A stretch of 64,000 nt of DNA, from positions 1,240,001-1,304,000 of the forward strand of contig JAGMVK010000014.1 of assembly GCA_020747065.1 (NCBI GenBank), given 5' to 3'. Below, piece after piece: positions 1 through 9,000 of the stretch. A program made the translations under genes and the position numbers. The first letter of the stretch is position 1. Each line of letters opens with the position of its first letter. Source of the stretch: Cadophora sp. MPI-SDFR-AT-0126. Its lineage: Eukaryota > Ascomycota > Leotiomycetes > Helotiales > Ploettnerulaceae. The notes beneath the pieces are model-generated. The model did no database searches, was not told where the DNA came from, and was given only the letters and a program-made list of their open reading frames with translations.

Positions 1-32
1 AAGACCGAGAGAGAAGGGAGTCGAGAATTAAT

Positions 33-467
33 TCAAATGAGGAAAAGTAGTGTCGAATTTTCAAAGGATGGGTTGGGTACCTCGAGGATGAAAGGCAGTA
101 GCATGCGAATCGGAGAGAAATTCTTTTGCCTCTGGTTATCAACCATAAGCTCTAAAGGTTGGCCAAGATTTGGAGATATTGCCAGGGTCAGCTGGACAGA
201 GCTCATGACGAAGTTTATATGATCTTCGTGATTGAAACAGTCTGACTGGGGACGGTATAGACTAACAGAGCCGTCAGTTATTGGTGGATCAAATGCATTA
301 GAATTAGAAATTCCATCAAGCGACACTTCATACCAGAAATATACTATCTCTTCAAACATTTCTTGCTTTCCTTGGTATGTGAAATAACGCCAGGCATATA
401 GTACATTTTTTTTTCCAGCAGTACAGATGATTCTCAATTTCCACCTCGCACTCTGTAAGCCATTCAT
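33..467 (-). CDS. possible unrecognised protein (144 aa)
   Basis: An uninterrupted reading frame of 144 codons starts at an ATG ending at 467 and stops at 33. I do not recognise the protein. It has normal amino-acid composition with several aromatic residues, no signal peptide and no obvious membrane segment. It could be the last exon of a longer gene starting further right, a degenerate fragment, or chance. No intron or promoter signal decides between these. Confidence 0.3.
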   Translation of the reverse strand: MNGLQSARWKLRIICTAGKKNVLYAWRYFTYQGKQEMFEEIVYFWYEVSLDGISNSNAFDPPITDGSVSLYRPQSDCFNHEDHINFVMSSVQLTLAISPNLGQPLELMVDNQRQKNFSPIRMLLPFILEVPNPSFENSTLLFLI

Positions 468-959
468 ATCGGGAATTTTTATATCCACCAATCGTTCGTT
501 CGTCGAAGCGTTGCCAAGAGAAATAGCGAGCTGTTGTCTTGGTGTTGTGTAGAGAACTTGGATCTCTTCATTTGCGGGATTGTTTCCCGGCTACCGGCTT
601 GGAAGTTTCAAGTGGCTTCGCATACCGGCAAGCTTGAGCCGCACTATAAAATTTCCCCAGGCTTGGATGAACCCCACTTACTGGTGGAAATCGGGGTCCT
701 TCTCGTATACGGGATTTCCCCAGATTTTCCGATGTATATACACACTTCATGATTGGGCGGCATGGTAGATTGGCGAGTTTGAGAAGATGGTGATTAGATA
801 CAACTAACCTTTTCGGGCGCTTGAGAATTAGTTTGGTACCTCTTTTGAACAGCTTGTTTGGATCTGTTATCGGAGAACTGTCAGTTCCGAAGGTCTTAAG
901 TTGGTAAGGTTGACTTGTACCCCTTTAGCAAGTTGTGCCCGGCCGCTCTCGAGGAGATC

Positions 960-966
960 TATATAA
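960..966 (+). promoter_or_regulatory. TATA box of the pectate lyase gene
   Basis: The sequence TATATAA lies about 75 bp upstream of the pectate lyase ATG at 1041. This is the distance expected of a fungal TATA element with a short 5' leader. Confidence 0.5.
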
Positions 967-1040
967 GTCGCTGTTATCACCTCATGCTCACCTGAAATCA
1001 TCTTCATCAACCACTCATACTCCAATCATCGATCATTAAT

Positions 1041-2181
1041 ATGCGTTTCCAGATTGTCCCAGGTCTTGCTGTTCTGGCCTGGTCCACACAAGTGGCCGCG
1101 CAAGCAGCAGCTTACGCTCAATGCGGAGGGTAAGCTATTCAGCTATGTTCCACGAACCATGCTAACTGAGCAGTATCAACTGGACAGGAGCAACGACTTG
1201 CGTTTCTGGCTTCAAATGTACCTACAGCAATGAATGGTATTCTCAATGTGTGCCAGGAGAAGCGGGGACTACCCCAACAACTGCGAAAACAAGCTCGACT
1301 TCCACCAAACCTCCGACAACCATCAAGACATCTACAACCTCGAAGGCTACAACTACCACCCAGGCTCCAGGAGGAGGTGGTGGCGGAATCGTGACACCAA
1401 CAAAAGTCACAACCACTTTCCCCTCTGCAACAGGCGAGACAAAGCTTCCATCGGCAACAGTAATCAGCGGTGTCTTCGATGGCAAAATGGCACGCTGGCA
1501 CCGAACCTCCGCTGATGTCTGTCAAGGACAAACCGAAACAGGCGAGGCAGACACCATCTTCATCCTCGAGAACGGTGCTACTCTGGCAAATGTGATCATT
1601 GGCAAGAACCAAGCCGAGGGAGTTCACTGTCGTGGAACCTGCACGCTGATCAATGTCTGGCATGAGGAAGTCTGTGAGGACGCAATGACTTTCAAGCAAG
1701 CTAGCGGTACCAGCTACGTGATTGGTGGCGGTGCAAGAAACGCCGATGACAAGATCATGCAGTTCAATGGGAGAGGTACCGTCTCTGTTAAGTATTTCTA
1801 CGTAAGTTCTCAAGTTCCAAGCGACCTTGCTCGCTGCTAACGAACCCAGGCCGAGAATTTTGGTAAAGTGATGCGTCACTGTGGAAACTGCAGTGGAAAT
1901 GGAGGACCAAGAATCTCAAACTTCGAAGGCATCGTTGCCACAAGTGGTGGAGTCGTCGTTGGCATCAACTCTAACTATGGAGGTGAGTTTTGCATTCAAT
2001 CATGACAAGCCGCCCTGCTAACCTGCCGCAAGATAAAGCTTCTCTTGTCGACAGCTGCATTAAGGGTGGAACCAAATATGGCGACACTTACACTGGTGTC
2101 ACTTCAGGCGAGCCGAAGAAGATTGGCCCCTGCCCTGACGGATCGGCTTGCACTCAGAGCAACGTTGTTACCTCTTGCTAA
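1041..2181 (+). CDS. secreted pectate lyase, PL3 family, with N-terminal CBM1
   Basis: The enzyme cleaves de-esterified pectin (polygalacturonate) by beta-elimination outside the cell. Exons are 1041-1129, 1174-1801, 1850-1982 and 2033-2181, giving 332 aa. A signal peptide covers residues 1-20. A family 1 cellulose-binding module covers about residues 25-56, with the four cysteines C28, C39, C45 and C55 and the aromatic binding residues. A Thr-rich, Gly-ended linker runs from about 59 to 115. The PL3 beta-helix domain follows, with the typical block [12 protein letters not shown] and then [12 protein letters not shown]. Choosing the acceptor at 1173 restores an intact CBM1. A CBM on a pectinase anchors it to plant cell wall and fits a plant-associated or saprotrophic lifestyle. 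The family call is firm; substrate preference is not visible. Confidence 0.92.
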
Positions 2182-3317
2182 GCAGACAACGACACACGTG
2201 TTCAGGATGCGGAGAAGCGACCAAAGGAGGAGGGCAAGAAAGTGTCGTGCGGTTGTAAATAGGAATTAAAGTTGTACATTTTCATTTGATCTTCGAGAAA
2301 GCTCTTGGAAAGCGATTACATGGATTATCGAGATATCATGGAGTATTCAAGCCTATTCAGCTGGTGTGCCGATTGCTTCAGGCCGGCCACGCCTGAGCGA
2401 TCAGTGAAAAGTAGAGAAGTTTTGAAGCGTTCAGAAGGTAAGTCACGTGTGGTCCTCGTTTCACAACAAATACAGAAGGCACCCCTACCCTAAGTCGAGA
2501 ATACGTCAAAAGCCATAATGTGGTTTGCCTAGGCAGACAAATGCATCTCCAGAAATTCCATCCTCACAGCAAGTCAAGACAGACTATTGCTTTTCTTGAG
2601 ACAAGGCAGTACTATAACTTGTCCCCCCGTACACCTGGCGAATTTGGCTTTCGCAGCGCTCTGCATTAGCGGCTTCGATTTGCATCCCAGTTTTCTTGCG
2701 TTGCGGCAAATCGTTACATTCCTCTTGGTTCTCCTCCCATAACGACATAGATACTCGATTGCTTCGCACATACTGCAAAGAGGAACGTCGGTAGGCTTTT
2801 GTTGTTATGATATGGTTTTAGGGCTGGAGAAACTCGCTGCTTGCTTTCTGGAGTTGGCTTATTAAGTATTATCCTTTAATTCATGAACTCTCCTGGTTGA
2901 TTCGCACTAAGATTGAAAAGCTCTAGTGATTGCTGGTAAAGTGAATCATGGAATCGTTCTTCAAAATCAATGTGAACGCACAAATAACATAAGGTCTAGG
3001 TAAAGTGAATCATGAAGTCATTCCTGAATAATAAATTTGCTCGACATATCCATTCTCATTGCGATCCCCTCTCTCCATGCCTTGACTCTTCGAGTGTGAG
3101 ATACCGTATTGAAACACTACATAAATTTATAAACGTTTCAAACACAGTCTACTTTACTCAAAGGCGGCATTTCTAATGCTTTGTGCCCTTGAATTTTAGA
3201 TAAGAATGTTTCAAGGTCCAGAAAGCTCTTCGCACTTGACATCAACTTCTCGTCGCCCACCCCTCGCCACATGTCCACATGTTTACAACCAACAACCGTT
3301 CGTCTAAAAACTTGTTC
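2182..3317. other. intergenic region with a short direct repeat
   Basis: No convincing gene is present. Small frames on both strands lack family resemblance. The only structure I see is a 30-nt imperfect direct repeat (copies at 2935-2964 and 2999-3028). Confidence 0.5.
2935..3028 (+). repeat. imperfect direct repeat, two copies
   Basis: Copies at 2935-2964 and 2999-3028 share GGTAAAGTGAATCATG and then diverge mostly by A/G and C/T differences. The period is 64 nt. The origin is unknown. Confidence 0.5.
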
Positions 3318-3936
3318 TTACGTACTACTCGACCCCCTTCTATTCGAACTTGTCCCCGCCGCAGTCCCGCTCCTCGAACCTCCTGCACCACTACTCTTTC
3401 CCTTCCCTTTCCCTTTCTTCTTCCAGAACATCAACTTCCCAAGCACACCCCCTCCCTTCCTCTCACTCCCCGACCCCGACTCACCCGAGTGGGTACTTGG
3501 AGCCCTCTTCTTCTTCTTTTTCTCGACCAGAGGAGGGAACGCCGGACTCCAGTCTTTGGGCGCGTAACGGGCATATTGCGGGTCGACTTCAACGTTCCAG
3601 TTGAAAGGATTTTTTTCGCCTTTGCGGCGAGCGATACCGATTAGATGACCTGTGGGAGAGGGGCATTAGCAGCGATAGAGTGGATGAGAAGAAGACCAGA
3701 GAGGAGGAGTGAATTGTGCTTGTGCTTGGTAGCGGGTGCTCTTGTTGGTGGATGTGACGACGGTGCAGTGAGGTGGTGGCATATCGGCGCAGGCCCCCAA
3801 GGAAGGGACATGACTTGCCGTCATCCTGAAGCCACTTATTCTTCCTCGGCTTTATCGGTGGCTCTTTCGCAGATTCTGAAGTTCCAGTTGTGCCAGTTTG
3901 GTTCGTAGTCCCGCCCGCTCGGTTACTGGACGACAT
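3318..3936 (-). CDS. small basic protein of unknown function
   Basis: A probable two-exon gene. Exon 1 starts at the ATG ending at 3936 and encodes a Ser/Thr/Asn-rich N-terminus followed by KPRKNKWLQDDGKSCPFLG. Exon 2 is 3318-3649, preceded by a good branch point and CAG acceptor. It encodes HLIGIARRKGEKNPFNWN, a segment with PQYARYAPKDWSP, and a strongly Lys/Gly/Ser-rich tail. The frame of exon 2 is open for 110 codons and reads like real protein. The donor of the single intron is uncertain because no canonical GTRNGT site was found in the right phase. I do not recognise the family. The basic tail suggests a nucleic-acid or nucleolar association, which is inference only. Confidence 0.5.
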
Positions 3937-4618
3937 TCTGAAGTGTAAAGGATGGGTTGATAACTCAAAGTTCGGGAATGCGACCAAGCTTGGGCTTATA
4001 TGATTAGGGCCAAGGAAGGATTTGTAGTACATAAGTACATGTTGGGTGAAAGCTTGCATGATTCGAAAGCGTGGCACCTCGACTCCTGTGAATGGTGAGT
4101 GTCTACATACGGCTGCGCAAGTCAGTGGAGGACTCGAGAGGGAGCTTGGGCGTGATTGTCCCCCAACCTATGCGTGTACAGAATTGTTACTTCATTCAAG
4201 GGGGCTGAGCCAGTATCTTCGAAGCTCCCAGTCACAATCTCCTCAGCATTCACGTCTGCCCGCCGTTGATGGCGTAAGGTTTGAGAAATGAGAGTAGTGT
4301 TGGCTGACCTGACATGATACTTCTGCACAATAGGAATGTAGTCTCGAGGGACAGAAGTGCGTCAAAAAGGTGATGTCAATGCACGAAATGTATTCAAGCA
4401 AAAGTAGTAAAGAGATACTATTGCTGTGAAAGTAAGTTGAGCATGAAGCTCCTATCTAATGGCTAGAGATCCAGAAATATTAGAACCTCTACTTGGATCA
4501 AGGATCACTGATCCCAGGCCACAGGCTTAGAGTCTACTACTAAGCGTTCGCTCACGGAGCCTATGGCCCACTAGTCCCGTGGTCGTGACATCTATGTACA
4601 TGTTCCATGCCTGCGTTT
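3937..4618. other. intergenic region
   Basis: Only short frames occur here and I can support no gene. It contains the 5' flank of the small basic protein gene and the 3' flank of the gasdermin-like gene. Confidence 0.5.
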
Positions 4619-5554
4619 TCATTCATAGTTCACATACACATCTAGTCCTGTGACGTTCAACTCTTCACCATCTTCTAGATCGACAATCGTGATATTCTCG
4701 TGAAGAAGGGCATTGCCTCCACTCTTGCCAGTGTTGATTGTGTCTTCGTCATTGTCATCAGACTCATACTCAACTTCCTCCTCTTCGTCATCGTTCGACC
4801 CAAAAGCAAGATGATGAGCTTTCGCCCGTTTTGGACGACCAATTGTGGGCACTGAGGTAAGTAGCCCAGCTGAAGGAGTGAATTTGGGCGCAAGTTTCAC
4901 AATGGAATAGGATGCGGCAAATATTTGTTCTCCAGCAACATGCAACTCGCGCCTGCACTCGGCTGAAGTGGATGCTTGTGGGTTCATTTCCACATCCACT
5001 AGTCCAGGAACAGGCACAGGGAGAGCCCCAGAGACAGGTAAGACGATATTAAAACCTGTACTCTTGCTTCGCGCTTCTCCTATTTTCCATGTGCTCTCGG
5101 TCGCTGTGAGGAACCCGGTGACTAGATAGGCATGCCGTGGCCACAATTTCCTCAGTAGCAACCCAACATCCCACGCGTAGTGCTCATTCTTCAGAAGTTC
5201 TTGAAAGTAACGCTCGGGATTTGGAAGGCAATACTTCTTCACAATTCTGCTTTCTAGGTCCCTGCTCTGCTCCGTGTTACGTGCAATGTTTAGTCCGAGC
5301 AGTGCAGACAGCTGGAATGAGATTCCTTGTTCCCGTGTGCTACTGACAAACTCTTTGACTCCCGTGCATGAAGTTGGTTCAGGGAGGATAGATGGGATGA
5401 TGTCGTTGCTATTGTAAGAGGGCACTGGGGGGAGCGAGAATGGGGCGAACTCTTCGGAGGGCGACGACTTCGAGGTGGTTACGCGACACAAGAAGCTTTC
5501 GATCTCGTTTGCCAAGAGAGGTTCGTTCAGTAGGAAGAACCTTCGTTGGGTCAT
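4619..5554 (-). CDS. gasdermin-like pore-forming protein candidate (311 aa)
   Basis: A single-exon gene. I start it at the ATG ending at 5554; the same frame extends only to a GTG four codons earlier. No signal peptide or classical membrane helix is present. The first 230 or so residues resemble the N-terminal fold of gasdermins: a membrane-proximal start, then about residues 145-215 the pattern YLVTGFLTA, KSTGFNIVLP and, after a variable loop, GEQIFAASYSIVKL. This matches the order of edge strands and hydrophobic turns in the family. The tail (about residues 240-311) has a basic patch, a very acidic DDEEEEVEYESDD stretch and a short C-terminal segment. Fungal gasdermins are cytoplasmic cell-death executioners activated by proteolysis near the C-terminus. 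The neighbour, divergently transcribed 500 bp away, encodes a CHAT protease NLR, the partner class reported for fungal gasdermins. The call rests on pattern, length and context, not an alignment. The alternative is an unrelated orphan. Confidence 0.55.
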   Translation of the reverse strand: MTQRRFFLLNEPLLANEIESFLCRVTTSKSSPSEEFAPFSLPPVPSYNSNDIIPSILPEPTSCTGVKEFVSSTREQGISFQLSALLGLNIARNTEQSRDLESRIVKKYCLPNPERYFQELLKNEHYAWDVGLLLRKLWPRHAYLVTGFLTATESTWKIGEARSKSTGFNIVLPVSGALPVPVPGLVDVEMNPQASTSAECRRELHVAGEQIFAASYSIVKLAPKFTPSAGLLTSVPTIGRPKRAKAHHLAFGSNDDEEEEVEYESDDNDEDTINTGKSGGNALLHENITIVDLEDGEELNVTGLDVYVNYE

Positions 5555-6054
5555 CTTGAATGACACGGAGTGATTCGCTGTTGGCAGTGGGTATATAGGC
5601 CGATAGTTGTAAGATTGTAGCTGCGATGTGACAAAACAGCTTTTACGTGTTCGAGGCGGAGCGAGGGTGACTTGAGAGTTGAAATGGACAGCAGATCCAA
5701 GGTCTGCCGTTTAGCTACGGTTAAGGGATGGAAAGAAACATATAGCGCAGCAACCCTAGTAGCCTTAGCCTTAGCCACGACCTCGACTAGTCCAAAGTCG
5801 GCCCCTGGTGCACCTCCAACATGTAAACCCCTTGTCTCGACCAGGGATCGGGATGGAGTTGATACTTCCGCGAAACAGTTGTGTATGTGGCATTTGTCCT
5901 AATCACCTGTTGCACGCGCGAATTGCAACTAACCATTACCGCTTCGCAGTCTCCCTGCCAGAGAAACAAATTAAATTTCTGGGCCATAAAAGAATCGTCG
6001 TCTGGCAATGTTCACGTCTTGGCCGGAAACCATAAACAACACTTGGTCAACGCG
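5555..6054. promoter_or_regulatory. shared divergent promoter of the gasdermin-like / CHAT-NLR pair
   Basis: A 500-bp intergenic segment separates the two start codons, which point away from each other. This implies joint regulation. I see no strong named operator. The reading frame of the right-hand gene stays open upstream to 5881, but only from a GTG. Confidence 0.5.
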
Positions 6055-9000
6055 ATGCCGCATATACGAGTGTCGCTGCAGCTCATCGCGCGGAAGGGCA
6101 CTACCACGGGATGGGCCGTCGATGTTATCGTTAATGGAACGCGGGTGCTGCGTGAAGTTCCGGTCGCAGACCCATTGACAATGGATCAGACATTGACTTG
6201 CCGCTGGTATCTCGAGCAATACCTCCAGCGCTCGCCATTTTCGTTGGAGAAGGCAAAGGAAGCCGAGCTCCTTTTGGCTCGCTACCCTGAGGATCTGCTG
6301 CGCCAATTACCGCTCAGGGATGTTCTCTTCTCTCGACTTGCAAATGTCCAGAACTTCGATTCATATTCTGTACACGTCGACATCATTCAAGAGGTCGATA
6401 AGTCCCAAACTTATGACGATGGCGACGGCAACATCCATCGACTGTTCTGGGAAACTTTGGAGGACCCAAAGCTATGGAACCACCCAAACTGGGATGTTGT
6501 TGTGCAGCGGGCCGTGGTGACATCCATCCGGGACGTATCACCTGTCTGCGCGCCTGTGGGTTCCTGGGACCGACCCAGTGGAATGACTACTTTTAACGTT
6601 CTCTTGGTGATAGCACGGGATACAACGGAGCAGCCATCCATATATAGCGACATTGATCCGTTTCTCGCGACCGACGCTTTGGTGAAGATTCGGAAACGGC
6701 TAGGCAGCATGTATAACCCAATCCGGCTCAACCTGGAAATCGTCCGACCTGGGACATTTTTCGGATTCAAAGAGCACCTAAGGCGGGCAGAAGAAACCCA
6801 TGGACCGGGTTATTTTCACCTGGTTCATTTTGACATGCACGGCAAAGTTGGCACTCGGAAAGGCAAAGTCTCCAAGTACGGCTTTCTCTACTTCTCCCAC
6901 CCAACATCTGAAAAGACTGCCCCTGAGCCAGGCCTCAAAGTTGCGAAAGTACTGGAACAATATAAGATTCCTCTCGTCGTCTTGAACTCATGCGAGTCCG
7001 CGAGGGCTTCTTGTGGCGACGATGCAAACATCGCTTCAAGCTTCATAAACCGCGGCGTTCGGGGTGTGCTCGGCATGTCGTTCAAACTCTCCAAAGGAGC
7101 GGCCATACTCTTCCTAGAGTCATTTTATCATGACCTGCTGGTTAATGGTAGTTCATTTTCTGGAGCCGCTGCTGCTGGTCGTAAAGCGCTCCGCTCGGAT
7201 CCCGCACGTCCAGCAAGATATGGGCTGCAGCGAGACTTGAAAGACAGCTTTGTGGCTGTTGCATATGGGCTTGGTTCGGACGCAGTCATCACAGAAGCAG
7301 TGGCAGATGATTTGCGACCTGGCCGGGTTTCTAGGTACAGGCGTGAAGAGATGGACAATTATTTTCCATCACCTGCCACCCCCAGGCTGCTTGGCCGCGA
7401 CTTCGACCTCTTGCGGCTCGAGAAGCGACTTTCACGAGTGAGCATAATCCATCTATACGGAACTGCAGGAGTGGGTAAGACCTCTTTTCTCGACTACGCC
7501 GCTTCAGTATGGAAGTCAACGAATTTCGCCGATGCTATTGTTATCATCGAGTTCGGTAGAGATATAATCCTGTCTGCTGAAGAAATATCACCGACTATGA
7601 TTCGTCAAATACTGTCCCAGGTCAATTGTCCAAAACATCAATCCCGTCTCTGGACCATGCCATCCCGATCGCTTCAGTCGTATGACAACAGTATGGTTGA
7701 GGAAATCATCAGAGATATCTTGTGTGAGATGGATCTAGTCATCATTTTCGACAGCCTTGATATTCTGTTCGCGCCTTATCCGTCTTTCCTAGTCCCTGGA
7801 TCCGTGGCCAAGGATGAGAAATTCGACATTTACCAGAAGATCAAACCATTCTTCCTGTGGGCCGAAAATGCAAACAGAAACAAAAAATGCCGTATCATAT
7901 TTACCTCTCGCTGCGTGAATATGGATTGGCTGGTGGAGTTCACTGGCCCTCAATATGAGCTCTCTCCATATGAGCTCAGACGATTGGGTCTTTCTGACGC
8001 TATCGAGCTTTCGCAACTTGTGCTTGCAGCTGCTGGCGAGGACGTGAAAGAATGGGCTTATGAGGACACGGACTGGCTGGAGTGTATTATCGAGTTGCTG
8101 CAAGGGATACCTTCTGCTCTACTGCATGTTTTGCCCCTGCAGCGGACGCTTAAGGTAAACTGGCCAGACTTCTACACTTGCCTGCAAAATGGGCTGTTCA
8201 CATCATGTGCGGAGCTGGGGCAGGTCCCACTCGGAATCAGTCGTTTCGCTCAAGAGCTGCATAGCCTGTCAACAGCCTTTCGTCCAGGCCATTTCTTCTT
8301 CCTATGTCTCTTGAGCAGTTACTGGCACTTTGGAGTCTCCTTGCACGAACTCTCTCTTTTATTTCTCGGTACTGCGGATGAAGCGCTTAAGCGGGATTTC
8401 GATTCCCCAGCGTGGGCTTCGGCGCTCGTAGAGTTCGCCCAATACATGGGTTATATCCGTGTGGACCAAAAGAAGACTCTCTTGTGGATACACCCTTTGC
8501 TGACAATAATCGGGCGTGCATATCTATCTGAATTCGTCACAGCTAGAAGTAGGGTGAATCTAAAGAGGTTCTTTTGCGCTACGATGGAACGTATTCATAT
8601 CCAATCCCGAGAGGGCGAAACCAACCACATAGCTCAGAACGGCAATATCCTAACTTGCATTGAGTATTGCCTCGCAAACGTCCCACCGGCCGGATGGCCG
8701 TTGAACCTCCTCAGCATCTACAGTTCCCAAGTCTGCTCCATGTTACCTTTACCACTGCGAATTTCACTACAAGAGAAGAAGCTGCAACTTCTAATGAACC
8801 TTTCGGAAACCTTCCCCAGACTTGGAAAGAAGGAAAAATTTGCATCTTTCTTTTCCATTGTCTTGTTGCACGTCTCGCTCGATAGCGAAAATTACAGCGA
8901 CCAAATTCTGGAACGTATTGTTGCATTGTCAACCAAAGGACTTGCTTTGATTGAGTCCTTGGATGAACCGGAAGTCACAGGTGATGTTGCCTTGTACCGG

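Noticed and set aside
5881..6054. Upstream extension of the CHAT-NLR frame
   Set aside because: It begins with GTG, has no ATG, and its composition is not protein-like; the ATG at 6055 starts a typical N-terminus.
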